This document shows, one piece after another, positions 9,756 to 17,669 of a stretch of DNA of 64,000 bases. The stretch is from NCBI RefSeq assembly GCF_900176205.1, contig NZ_LT859959.1, positions 6,437,001 through 6,501,000 of the forward strand, written 5' to 3'. This DNA comes from Bradyrhizobium sp. ORS 285. GTDB lineage: Bacteria > Pseudomonadota > Alphaproteobacteria > Rhizobiales > Xanthobacteraceae. Both the position numbers and the translations under genes were made by a program. The number at the start of each line of letters is the position of its first letter. Positions within the stretch are counted from its first letter, which is position 1. Below the pieces are notes generated by a model, which saw nothing but the letters and a program-made list of their open reading frames with translations, was not told the origin of the DNA and searched no databases.

Positions 9756-10942
9756 AGGGCTTTGCGCAATTGCAGCTTCGTGATTCGATGATTTTATCGT
9801 GAGTCGGGGCGAAAATCATGGTCGAGCGCAATGTCGGACAGATGAGCCTGGCGGACAGCTTGGTTCGTAAGTCGCGAAGCAGCATCCTGGACGAAGTCGG
9901 CGCTGTGGTGGACTGGGCGCCGTTGCGGTCGCTGCTCGGCAAGCGAGGTGGCGACGGCGCTGGTAACAGCAGCTATCCGGCGGAGGTCCTGCTGCGGTGT
10001 TTGCTCGCCGGAATCTGGCACAATTTGTCCGATCCGGCGCTGGAAGCTGCCATTGCGGACCGTCTGTCGTTCCGTCGCTTTGTCGGCCTCAGCCTGCACG
10101 ACCGCACGCCGGATCACACCACGCTGTGGCGGTTCAGGCAGGAACTTGCCAAGGATGGACTGATTGAGAAGATATTCGAGGAGATCAACCGTCAGTTCGA
10201 AGCCAAGCATCTGATCTTGAAGCAGGGCACCCTCGTGGATGCCTCATTGATTCCGGCTCGTGCGAGACCGCCTCGAAAAGCGTCCAAAGAGCGAGAGGAG
10301 ACCTCGCCAAAGCCCTCTGTCGACCCCGATGCGAAGTGGGGAAAGAAAGGCAAAAAGAGCGTGTTCGGCTATAAGATCCACACCGGCGTGGATGCGGGTC
10401 ACACGATCATTCGCCGCATTCATATGACGGATGCCTCGGTCACGGACACCAAGCCCGCGGATCGGCTGTTCTGCGGTGACGAGAAAGCGGTTTATGGCGA
10501 TCAGGCTTACTACACCCATCGCCGGCATGCGCGCCTGAAGAAGGCTGGCATCAAGGACCGTTTGATGCACCGGGCGAACAAGCATCACGCACTTACAGCC
10601 CGGCAAAAGCAGCGCAATAAATTGATCGCAAAGGTCCGCGCAGAGGTTGAAAGACCCTATGCGGTTCTCAAGGAACAATATGGTCTGCGGCGCATGCGCT
10701 TCTTCAATTACACGCGCAACAAGGTCCAGGTTGTTCTTGCTTGCTGTGCCTACAATCTACGTCGCGTCGCGGGTATCCTATCCTCACCACGGGAGAGGCA
10801 TGCCTGCGGATGAAAAATCATGGGGATGGGCACGCAGAATGCCGCCATAGCAGCCGGTCTCGGCCAAACGACAGAGGCCGACCGCCTTCAAAAAAGCCCA
10901 CGAGGCTAGATCAGCCTCAATCACCTCTTTGCGCAAAGCCCT
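9756..10942 (+). mobile_element. IS5-family insertion sequence, complete, 1187 bp
   Basis: The element is bounded by perfect 14-bp terminal inverted repeats AGGGCTTTGCGCAA (left 9756-9769, right 10929-10942 as the reverse complement) and contains one transposase ORF. It lies inside an intergenic palindrome: the left flank gcgccctctccccttgc and right flank ccttgcgggagagggc together rebuild a sequence found intact in reverse at 11066-11092. CCTTGC occurs on both sides (9749-9754 and 10943-10948), which suggests a target duplication, although one extra T separates it from the left repeat and IS5 elements normally duplicate 2-4 bp. Confidence 0.85.
9818..10813 (+). CDS. IS5-family DDE transposase
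   Basis: A 331-residue transposase with an N-terminal DUF772-type domain (SYPAEVLLRCLLAGIWHNLS, SLHDRTPDHTTLWRFR) and an RNase H-fold DDE domain. The catalytic residues are D141 in TLVDASL, D228 in VYGDQAYY and E278 in AEVERPYAVLK, with the following lysine of the YREK motif. The N-terminal half and all three acids are intact, and the terminal repeats are perfect, so the copy could be active. The start ATG at 9818 sits 62 bp inside the left terminal repeat. Confidence 0.9.
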   Translation: MVERNVGQMSLADSLVRKSRSSILDEVGAVVDWAPLRSLLGKRGGDGAGNSSYPAEVLLRCLLAGIWHNLSDPALEAAIADRLSFRRFVGLSLHDRTPDHTTLWRFRQELAKDGLIEKIFEEINRQFEAKHLILKQGTLVDASLIPARARPPRKASKEREETSPKPSVDPDAKWGKKGKKSVFGYKIHTGVDAGHTIIRRIHMTDASVTDTKPADRLFCGDEKAVYGDQAYYTHRRHARLKKAGIKDRLMHRANKHHALTARQKQRNKLIAKVRAEVERPYAVLKEQYGLRRMRFFNYTRNKVQVVLACCAYNLRRVAGILSSPRERHACG

Positions 10943-10980
10943 CCTTGCGGGAGAGGGCATCGATGGCCCATCCCCTTGCG

Positions 10981-11043
10981 CGGTTGGGTGAGGGGTATCT
11001 CTCGGCAAGAGAGGCTCGCGGAGAGATACCCCTCACCCAACCG
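10981..11043. repeat. Long perfect hairpin in intergenic repeat
   Basis: Two 23-base arms, starting CGGTTGGGTGAGGGGTATCTC at 10981-11003 and its exact complement at 11021-11043, flank a 17-base spacer. It sits between the two halves of a CCCTCTCCC-type palindrome. The structure is typical of transcribed intergenic repeats in Bradyrhizobium-like genomes, and a related one is at 45068-45205. It may also stop transcription coming from the IS. Confidence 0.75.
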
Positions 11044-11065
11044 GGGTTGTAGCTCTGTCCTACAT

Positions 11066-11092
11066 GCCCTCTCCCGCAAGGGGAGAGGGCGC
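11066..11092. repeat. GC-rich palindrome, intact sister of the IS target
   Basis: The sequence GCCCTCTCCC-GCAAG-GGGAGAGGGCGC forms a near-perfect hairpin. Its reverse complement equals the sequence obtained by joining the flanks of the insertion sequence at 9739-9754 and 10943-10958. It therefore shows what the target of that insertion looked like. Confidence 0.7.
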
Positions 11093-11252
11093 ATCCATCT
11101 GCACCTGCTGATCCAATCAGCGCTACCGTCGTTTGTTTGTATGGCAGTGATAGCTACCTAGCGGAATGCGTCAATCACGACGCGGTGGTTCCGGTGAGCC
11201 CAGCAATCTTCCGGATAAAACCGAACGGGCGGCGACTTCGGAGATTTTGGCA

Positions 11253-11705
11253 GTGACAGACGCATTAACTCGCTCCCGCCGGCTCGGCTCGATCGGCAGC
11301 GTGGTCGGACTGCTCGCGCTCGTTGCAGCGATCCTGCCGCACTGGGTGCTGCCGGCGATCGATCCGCCGCCGCCCATCGACAAGGTCCTCGTCGACGTCG
11401 GACATCGCGTCAAGGACCGGCTGGTGGCGCGGATCAAGGGCGTCGACTACCAGGCGCCTGTGCGCGAGCGATCGTGGACCGACCGGCTGCACCAGCAGCT
11501 GCCCTTGGCCGCGGTCTCGCTCGGCCTGCTCGCGATCATCCTCGGCGTCGTCGGCCAGCTGCGGCGCGAGGAGCGTCACATCGCGGCGATGGCCACGACC
11601 TTGGGCGGCTGCGCGATCGCCGTCCAGCTGTCCTTCGTGCTGATGGGCGTTCTGATCGTGGTGGCGATCATCTATTTCATCGGCGATTTCCTTTCGCTGT
11701 CCTGA
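11253..11705 (+). CDS. Small membrane protein of unknown function
   Basis: A protein of about 150 residues that I do not recognise. It has three hydrophobic segments: SIGSVVGLLALVAAILPHWVL near the N-terminus, LPLAAVSLGLLAIILGVVGQL in the middle, and SFVLMGVLIVVAIIYFIGDFL at the C-terminus. The loop between the first two is polar and proline-rich (AIDPPPPIDKVLVDVGHRVKD). The start chosen is GTG 11253, with GGAG nine bases upstream. An in-frame ATG at 11166 would add 29 residues of unlikely composition. No neighbour explains it; it follows the insertion sequence and repeats and precedes another palindromic repeat. Confidence 0.6.
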   Translation: MTDALTRSRRLGSIGSVVGLLALVAAILPHWVLPAIDPPPPIDKVLVDVGHRVKDRLVARIKGVDYQAPVRERSWTDRLHQQLPLAAVSLGLLAIILGVVGQLRREERHIAAMATTLGGCAIAVQLSFVLMGVLIVVAIIYFIGDFLSLS

Positions 11706-11778
11706 TCGCGGGATGCGCGTACATCGACTTGCTTGCCGCAGGCGACGCGCCTCTTCGTCGATCGAGATCTTTCAACCT

Positions 11779-11854
11779 CATTGCGAGCGCAGCGAAGCAA
11801 TCCAGGATGGTGGGTGGGACTCTGGATTGCGTCGTCGCTGCGCTCCTCGCAATG
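11779..11854. repeat. Palindromic intergenic repeat (CATTGCGAGCGCAGCGAAGC type)
   Basis: The arm CATTGCGAGCGCAGCGAAGC...CCA at 11779-11804 is matched by an imperfect complement at 11823-11854 containing TGGATTGC, TCGCTGCGCTC and CGCAATG. I recall this motif as a common dispersed repeat in Bradyrhizobium genomes. It lies downstream of the small membrane protein and may be transcribed. Confidence 0.65.
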
Positions 11855-12012
11855 ACGGAGAGGGACCGACCATCATACACAGATGACCCATTCGTGTCCT
11901 GAGCGTCACAGCGCGACAGCGATTGAATTCCGCACATTGCCAACGGCATCATCCAGTGATTAGTACGCGGCCGGCGTCGAGCATTCCGCTCCGCCGCATG
12001 AGGAGAGAGACG

Positions 12013-12057
12013 ATGACTGCGATCATCCGTTGCTCCGCCAGGAGCCGCCGGGCCTGA
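12013..12057 (+). CDS. Candidate 14-residue leader peptide upstream of rtcB
   Basis: A 15-codon ORF, MTAIIRCSARSRRA then TGA, has a strong ribosome binding site (AGGAGAGAGACG directly before the ATG). Five of its 14 codons encode arginine or serine beyond the first residue, including a CGCCGG pair just before the end. About 95 bp separate it from the rtcB start, and a GCC/CCTC-rich inverted sequence (CCTCGCGTGAGG, 12059-12070) follows its stop. This layout resembles a translational or attenuation leader. No other gene shares its frame. A chance ORF remains possible. Confidence 0.4.
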   Translation: MTAIIRCSARSRRA

Positions 12058-12152
12058 TCCTCGCGTGAGGCGGGGTGTGGTTCGGCACGCGTGCGTTCGC
12101 GCGCGCTGTCAGTCCCAGACTACATCTCCCTGTCTTTCTCCAAGGTACCCAC

Positions 12153-13292
12153 ATGGGCAATTCCCATCACGTGGACGGCCGTGCGCCGGTCCACGGCTTC
12201 TACTCGTCCAGCTCCTGGATCGAGGGCGCCGCCGTGCGCCAGCTCGAAATGGTGGCTGATCTCGATGGCGTGCGCGCGGTCGCCGGCCTGCCGGACCTGC
12301 ATCCCGGCAAGTTCGGTCCCGTCGGCTGCGCCATTCTCGCCGACCACATCCATCCCGGATTCGTCGGCTCCGACGCCGGCTGCGGCATGGCGCTGTATCA
12401 GCTCGATCTCGCTTCCCGCCGCATTCGCGTCGACAAAGCGGCCGACCGGCTGCGCGATGTCGCCAAGCCGTATGACGGCGACATCGCTGGCGAGCTTGCA
12501 GCGCATGAGCTCGCGCCGTCCGACCTCGACGCGTCGCTCGGCACGATCGGCGGCGGCAATCATTTCTGTGAATTGCAGGCCGTCGAGCAAGTGTTCGATG
12601 AAACGGCCGGCATCGATCGCGATCGCGCTTTCCTGCTGGTGCATTCGGGCTCGCGCGGCCTCGGCCATGCGCTGCTCGAACGGCACGTCGCTGATGGCCT
12701 GAAGCCGCTCGCGCCTGATAGCGCGGAAGGCCAGTCCTATCTCGTGGCGCACGACCATGCGCTGCGTTGGGCACGGCTCAACCGCGACGTCATCGCACGG
12801 CGTGCGGCATCGGCGTTGCGTTGCGAGGCAGATCCGGTCTGCGAATGCTCGCATAATTGCGTGGTCCATCGCAGCGAGGGCGTGCTGCACCGGAAGGGCG
12901 CGGCGCCGTCCGACCAGGGGCTCGTGGTGGTGCCGGGCTCGCGCGGCGCACTCTCCTATTTGGTCGCGCCGCTTGCCACCGCGCCAAAGGAGGCGCTGTG
13001 GTCGATCGCGCACGGCGCGGGACGCAAGTTCGACCGGTCGTCGATGATCGGCCGGGTCGGTGCCACCCGATCGGATCGCGAGCGGCTGGCGCGCAATCCA
13101 TTCGGCGGCCGCGTGATCTGCGAGGATCGCGCGCTGCTCGCGGAGGAGGCGCCGGAGGCCTACAAGCCGATCGCGGGTGTGATCGCCGATCTCGAAAGCT
13201 TCGGGCTCGCGCGCGTCGTGGCCAGCTTCCGTCCGCTGGTGACGGTGAAGAAGATCGCGGTCGAACGGCGGCACAAGGAGGACCGCCGATGA
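12153..13292 (+). CDS. rtcB: RtcB-family RNA ligase paired with PrfH
   Basis: A 379-residue RNA 3'-phosphate/5'-hydroxyl ligase of the short RtcB type that travels with prfH. Visible motifs are GSDAGCGM (metal ligands D74 and C77), GGGNHF (133-138), HSGSRGLG (from H164), SHNCV (H234-N235), PGSRG, and HGAGR, whose H287 is the expected guanylylated nucleophile. All catalytic residues appear present. The start ATG has AAGG seven bases upstream. The stop overlaps the prfH start as ATGA, so the two are translationally coupled. From family knowledge, RtcB-PrfH pairs are linked to repair of ribosomes cut in the 16S decoding region; that function is inferred here from the pairing. Confidence 0.92.
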   Translation: MGNSHHVDGRAPVHGFYSSSSWIEGAAVRQLEMVADLDGVRAVAGLPDLHPGKFGPVGCAILADHIHPGFVGSDAGCGMALYQLDLASRRIRVDKAADRLRDVAKPYDGDIAGELAAHELAPSDLDASLGTIGGGNHFCELQAVEQVFDETAGIDRDRAFLLVHSGSRGLGHALLERHVADGLKPLAPDSAEGQSYLVAHDHALRWARLNRDVIARRAASALRCEADPVCECSHNCVVHRSEGVLHRKGAAPSDQGLVVVPGSRGALSYLVAPLATAPKEALWSIAHGAGRKFDRSSMIGRVGATRSDRERLARNPFGGRVICEDRALLAEEAPEAYKPIAGVIADLESFGLARVVASFRPLVTVKKIAVERRHKEDRR

Positions 13293-13912
13293 GACGGCTC
13301 CTCCTCACCTCGGGACGCGGTCCGGCGGAATGCCGGATCGCGGTCGCGCATGCGCTCACCCGGCTCGCAGCCGAAGCGGAGGCTGCGGATTGCGATTGCG
13401 CGATCGCGCCAGGAGAGGCGGATCGTCACGGCCCGGCCAGCGCTGTTGTCGTGCTGGACGGGCCGGGCGCCGACGCGCTCGCGCAGCGCTGGACCCGGGG
13501 CTCGCTGCTCTGGGTGTGCCGCAGTCCGCTGCGGCCGCATCACGGGCGCAAGAACTGGTTCATCGGCGTGATCGATCTGCCGCTGCCGCCAATGGTGCCG
13601 GCATTGGCGGCGGCGGACATCAGGTTCGAAAGCTTCCGCGCCGGTGGTCCGGGCGGCCAGCACCAGAACAAGACCGAGAGCGCGGTGCGCGCCGTGCATC
13701 TGCCGAGCGGCCTCACCGCGATCGCCCGCGACGGCCGCTCGCAGCATCGCAACAAGGCCCTGGCGCTCGCCCGTCTTGCGGCGTTGCTGGACGGTCGCGC
13801 ACGCGTGGTCGAGGCTGGCGAGGCGCGCCTGATGCAAGCCGCGCATGACCGCGTCGAACGCGGCGCAGCCGGTCTGCGCTTCGAGGGGCCGGCGTTCAGG
13901 CCCGCAGGGTGA
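13289..13912 (+). CDS. prfH: Peptide chain release factor H
   Basis: A 207-residue release-factor homologue containing the peptidyl-tRNA hydrolysis domain and lacking the codon-recognition domain of RF1/RF2. The GGQ motif is in [17 protein letters not shown], with GGQ at 122-124, followed by an RF-type segment ([23 protein letters not shown]). PrfH is thought to release nascent chains from ribosomes with a damaged decoding centre so that RtcB can reseal the rRNA. Its ATG overlaps the rtcB stop. A palindromic repeat lies about 120 bp after the stop. Confidence 0.92.
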   Translation: MRRLLLTSGRGPAECRIAVAHALTRLAAEAEAADCDCAIAPGEADRHGPASAVVVLDGPGADALAQRWTRGSLLWVCRSPLRPHHGRKNWFIGVIDLPLPPMVPALAAADIRFESFRAGGPGGQHQNKTESAVRAVHLPSGLTAIARDGRSQHRNKALALARLAALLDGRARVVEAGEARLMQAAHDRVERGAAGLRFEGPAFRPAG

Positions 13913-14034
13913 CAGAGGAGCGGCCAGGGAACGATCCCTTCCTGGCCGCCCCACGCCGCGCGAACACCTGCGCCCCTCGCTTACGGGCTAGCTCCTTGGA
14001 AGGCCAGAATTTTGCGCTCGTCTGTCTCCACGCC

Positions 14035-14120
14035 GTCATGGCCGGGCTTGTCCCGGCCATCCACGTCGTTCGGCGCACCGGGAACGACGTGGATGCCCGG
14101 GTCAAGCCCGGGCATGACGG
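14035..14120. repeat. Palindromic repeat, copy A (GTCATGGCCGGGCTTGTCCC)
   Basis: Arms beginning GTCATGGCCGGGCTTGTCCC and ending GTCAAGCCCGGGCATGACGG form a long imperfect hairpin through GGCCATCCACGTCGTT and its complement AACGACGTGGATGCC. It is followed by agaaactaac. Two further copies are at 16111-16235 and 32361-32444. Confidence 0.8.
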
Positions 14121-14244
14121 AGAAACTAACTCGCAGCTTTCTTCGTGGCGCTGACTCTTAACGAGCTACAAGCAGCCGAACTAATCGCCGGATTATTGGA
14201 CCGTTTCGATGTGTACGGCTATCATCTAACAAGAACGGCCAAAT

Positions 14245-14259
14245 GTTCAATTAATGAAC
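14245..14259. promoter_or_regulatory. Candidate operator upstream of the amidohydrolase
   Basis: The inverted repeat GTTCA-ATTAA-TGAAC lies 20 bases before the ATG of the amidohydrolase gene, inside an AT-rich stretch (about 14140-14265) that stands out from its GC-rich surroundings. Such half-sites with a five-base spacer are typical of a dimeric repressor, for instance TetR-like. No regulator gene is adjacent, so the binder is unknown. Confidence 0.35.
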
Positions 14260-14279
14260 GAAACAATCCGGAGGATGGA

Positions 14280-15983
14280 ATGCTCTGCAGATCGACGGCG
14301 CTCGCGATGCTCAGTGTGGGACTCCTGCTCGCAGGCCCGGCGCCTGCGACAGCTCAGCAGGCAGACGTCAACGCGCCCGATCTCGTCCTCGTCAATGGCA
14401 AGGTTCTCACCCTGGACGAGCAATCCAGCGTCACCGAGGCGATCGCCGTGCGAGACGGAAAGATTCTCGCGGTCGGAAGCAGCGCGTCGATGCGGGCGCT
14501 CGCCGGAGCGCGCACGCAGGTGCTTGACGTCTCCGGCAAGACCGTCGTTCCAGGATTGATCGATACGCATGCGCATTTCAAGGCGGCCGGACTTGGCGAC
14601 TATGTCGTCATCATGGGCCGGGCGAAGACGGTCGCGGAGGCGCTCGAAGCGATCAAGGCCTTCGTCGCCAAGAGGAAGCCGGGCGAGTGGATCGTCGGCG
14701 GAGCGTGGCACCCGCCGTCACAACTCGCCGAGAAGCGTTATTTGACCAGGCAGGAGATCGACAGCGTCGCGCCTGATAATCCGGTCTATCTGCGCACCGT
14801 CGGACACTTCTCGATGGCGAATTCGATGGCCTTGCAGAAGGCCGGCGTCGACAAGACCACCGCCAACCCGGACGGCGGCTCGTTCGAGCGCGACGCGGCC
14901 GGCGAACTGACCGGCCTGCTCGTCGAGACCGCGATCGAGCGGGTCGAGAAGGCTGTTCCGCCGTGGACCGACGAGGATGAAATCCGGCAGTTCACGATTG
15001 CCGAGCGCGCGCTGAATAGTTTTGGGATCACGAGTGCAATAGAAGGCGCGACGGAAGCGCGCGACATCCGCACCTTGCAGAAGCTCGCCGCGTCCGGACA
15101 GGCGACGCTGCGGACGGGATTGATGTACAGGCCGGAGCCGCCCGCCGATCTCAACGCCTGGGACGCGATCATCTCGGGGAATGGCGCCTCGTCCGGATTC
15201 GGCGACGACTGGGTCAGGTTTGCCGGCATCAAGATCTTCTACGACGGCGGCATGACGCTGAAGACGGCGCTGATGCGCGACGTCTATCCGGACTCCCACG
15301 ACAGCTACCATGGCATCGCGCAGCAGACGCCCGAGCGGCTGGCGCAACTCGTCTCGATCTGCAATCGCAACGGCTGGCGGGTGGGCGTGCATGTGGTCGG
15401 CGATCTCGGCATCGACCAGGTGCTCGACGCCTTCGAGGCGGCCGACAAGGAAAAGTCCATCCGGGATCGTCGTTTCGTTCTGATCCATGCGAGCCTGATC
15501 AGGCCCGAACAGATGGAGCGCGCGCGCAAGCTGGGATTAAGGGTCGACTTCCAGAACGTCTTCATGTGGGACAAGGCCGCGACCGTCGAGCGATTCCTGG
15601 GGCGGCCGATCGCCGATCGCGCCGTGCCGACCAGGACGCTGATCGAGACGATGGGGCTGGACAACCTCGGTGCCGGATCCGACTTTCCCGTCAACCCGAT
15701 CAATCCGTTCCTCAACATGTACATCATGGTGACGCGGAAGGACCCGAGCGGGAAGGTCTACGGCGCTTCGGAGGCGATCAGCCGCGAGCAGGCGCTGCGC
15801 CTCTACACGTCTGCCGCATCGCGCTACACGTTCGACGAAACGCGAAAGGGGACGATCCAGCCGGGCAGGCTCGCCGATCTCACGGTGCTGTCGGCGGACT
15901 ACATGACCGTGCCGGACGAGCAGATCAAGGACATCAAGGCCGATATCACGCTCGTCGGAGGCAAGATCGTATTTCAGCGCTGA
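14280..15983 (+). CDS. Exported amidohydrolase family 3 protein (YtcJ-like)
   Basis: A 567-residue metal-dependent hydrolase. It starts with a Sec signal peptide (LAMLSVGLLLAGPAPATAQQ), so it acts in the periplasm. The mature part has the amidohydrolase-3 pattern: LVNGKVLTLDE and AVRDGKILAVGSS near the start, metal-binding DTHAHF (about 95-100), FYDGGMT, VHVVGDLGIDQ, and GSDFPVNPINPF, then the C-terminal sandwich PGRLADLTVLSAD. GGAGG five bases before the ATG at 14280 fixes the start. The substrate is unknown; relatives act on cyclic amides or N-acyl compounds. A possible operator lies just upstream. Confidence 0.85.
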   Translation: MLCRSTALAMLSVGLLLAGPAPATAQQADVNAPDLVLVNGKVLTLDEQSSVTEAIAVRDGKILAVGSSASMRALAGARTQVLDVSGKTVVPGLIDTHAHFKAAGLGDYVVIMGRAKTVAEALEAIKAFVAKRKPGEWIVGGAWHPPSQLAEKRYLTRQEIDSVAPDNPVYLRTVGHFSMANSMALQKAGVDKTTANPDGGSFERDAAGELTGLLVETAIERVEKAVPPWTDEDEIRQFTIAERALNSFGITSAIEGATEARDIRTLQKLAASGQATLRTGLMYRPEPPADLNAWDAIISGNGASSGFGDDWVRFAGIKIFYDGGMTLKTALMRDVYPDSHDSYHGIAQQTPERLAQLVSICNRNGWRVGVHVVGDLGIDQVLDAFEAADKEKSIRDRRFVLIHASLIRPEQMERARKLGLRVDFQNVFMWDKAATVERFLGRPIADRAVPTRTLIETMGLDNLGAGSDFPVNPINPFLNMYIMVTRKDPSGKVYGASEAISREQALRLYTSAASRYTFDETRKGTIQPGRLADLTVLSADYMTVPDEQIKDIKADITLVGGKIVFQR

Positions 15984-16110
15984 CGAGAGCCGTTGGCGTC
16001 GTGGCAAGCCACGATCGAGAAGGTGCCTCCGTCGTCGTCGCCACCTTCTCTGCTTTGCGCCGGTCATCCTCCTCGACAGTCGGACTTTTGCGACCGTCTG
16101 CCTCCCCGTC

Positions 16111-16235
16111 GTCATGGCCGGGCTTGTCCCGGCCATCCACGTCGTTCAGCGCCCGGGGAGCGACGTGGATGCCCGGGCCTTCGCCGCGACGAAGCGGCTT
16201 CGGCCGCGCAGGCGGGACAAGCCCGGGCATGACGG
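16111..16235. repeat. Palindromic repeat, copy B, with internal insert
   Basis: It has the same arms as the copy at 14035 (GTCATGGCCGGGCTTGTCCC ... GACAAGCCCGGGCATGACGG) and the same trailing agaaactaact. The right arm is interrupted after GATGCCCGGGC by about 40 extra bases (CTTCGCCGCGACGAAGCGGC and onward), which themselves contain a small hairpin. The region from 15984 to 16400 holds nothing else I can identify. Confidence 0.75.
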
Positions 16236-16400
16236 AGAAACTAACTGGCAGCATCCTTCGCGGCGATGCCCCCCTGCGTGCCGAAGGAGCCATGCGCCAT
16301 CTGAGGCATCTTCATGCCGGCCATGCCGCACCTTCGCACATGACATTGCGCTGCGAAACGGCTAAGCGGACCGCCCCCCAGGACATCAGACGAGACGAGC

Positions 16401-17660
16401 ATGGCGGCAGCGGCCCATTGCGGCATCGACTTCGGCACTTCGAATACGACGGTCGGCCTCAGCGATCACGCCTCCGCGCAGCTCATTCCGCTGGAGGGCG
16501 AGCAGCGCACCCTGCCGAGCGCGATGTTCTTCGATTTCGAGGATCACGGCGTGCAGTTCGGGCGCGCGGCGATCGATCGCTACCTGACCGGCCATGACGG
16601 CCGCTTCATGCGCGCGCTCAAGAGCATTCTCGGCACCGCGCTGATCCACGAGAAGACCTATATCCGGCAGAAGGCGGTGCCGTTCTCCGGCATTCTCGGC
16701 TTCTTCTTCGCGCATCTGAAGACGCAGATCGAGACCCGGCTCGGCCATGAGGTCAGCCAGGTCGTGCTCGGCCGCCCCGTGCGCTTCGTCGACAAGGACG
16801 ACGCCGCCGACGCCGAGGCGCAGAGCGCGCTGGAGGGGATCGCGCGCGACCAGGGCTTCAAGCACATCGCCTTTCAATACGAGCCGATCGCGGCCGCGCT
16901 CGACTATGAGCAGCAGGTGAACCGCGAGGAGCTGGTGCTGATCGTCGACATCGGCGGCGGCACCTCGGACTTCTCGATCGTGCGCGTCTCGCCGGAGCGG
17001 CGCGGCAAGGCTGACCGCGAGGACGACATCCTCGCCAATGGCGGCATCCATATCGGCGGCACCGATTTCGACCGGTTGCTGAGCCTCAAAAGCGTCATGC
17101 CGCATCTCGGCTATGGCAGCTTCACCGCCGACGGCAAGCGCGAGCTGCCGACGGCGTACTACCACGAGCTCGCGACCTGGCATCGCATCAACCAGCTCTA
17201 CAAGAAGGGCGTCATCCACGAGCTGCGCCAGATCCGCTACGAGGCCGAGCGGCGCGACCTCGTCGACCGCTTCATCAAGGTGGTGGAGGAGCATCGCGGC
17301 CATACACTCGCGATCGGCGTCGAGCAGGCCAAGATCGCGCTGACGTCGGCGAAGTCGCTGACCTCTGTGCTGTCCGAGAAGGACGAGTGGGCGCGCATCA
17401 AGTTCACGCGCAAGGATTTCGACCGCGCGATCGCCGATTCCGTCGAGCGCGTCGTCCGCACCGTCACGACGCTGCTGGATGACGCCGCGGTCGAGGCCGC
17501 CGCCATCAACACGATCTTTCTCACCGGCGGCTCGAGCATGGTGCCGGCGTTGCGCGAGGGGATCCTGAAGCTGTTTCCGGCAGCACGCGTCGCCGAGACC
17601 GACCTGCTCGGCAGTGTCGGCATCGGGCTGTCGCTCGATGCGCGGCGCAAGTTCAGCTGA
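16401..17660 (+). CDS. yegD: Hsp70-family chaperone-like protein, YegD type
   Basis: A 419-residue actin/Hsp70-fold ATPase. The phosphate-1 motif is CGIDFGTSNTTVGL (residues 7-20), the adenosine and phosphate-2 region includes LVLIVDIGGGTSDFSIV (about 178-194), and IFLTGGSSMVPALR is the C-terminal nucleotide motif. It lacks the substrate-binding beta-sandwich of DnaK, as YegD proteins do. The role of this family is not well defined. It converges with the membrane-protein gene on the other strand, with only nine bases between the stops and no visible terminator. Confidence 0.88.
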   Translation: MAAAAHCGIDFGTSNTTVGLSDHASAQLIPLEGEQRTLPSAMFFDFEDHGVQFGRAAIDRYLTGHDGRFMRALKSILGTALIHEKTYIRQKAVPFSGILGFFFAHLKTQIETRLGHEVSQVVLGRPVRFVDKDDAADAEAQSALEGIARDQGFKHIAFQYEPIAAALDYEQQVNREELVLIVDIGGGTSDFSIVRVSPERRGKADREDDILANGGIHIGGTDFDRLLSLKSVMPHLGYGSFTADGKRELPTAYYHELATWHRINQLYKKGVIHELRQIRYEAERRDLVDRFIKVVEEHRGHTLAIGVEQAKIALTSAKSLTSVLSEKDEWARIKFTRKDFDRAIADSVERVVRTVTTLLDDAAVEAAAINTIFLTGGSSMVPALREGILKLFPAARVAETDLLGSVGIGLSLDARRKFS

Positions 17661-17669
17661 AGGCTCCTC

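Noticed and set aside
9749..10948. CCTTGC as a clean target-site duplication of the IS5-family element
   Set aside because: One extra T lies between the left copy and the terminal repeat, and IS5 elements normally duplicate 2-4 bases, so it was kept only as an observation.
12058..12152. A tRNA-like or Y-RNA-like structure ahead of rtcB, as known in some enterobacterial rtc operons
   Set aside because: No acceptor stem or T-loop consensus could be paired in this stretch.
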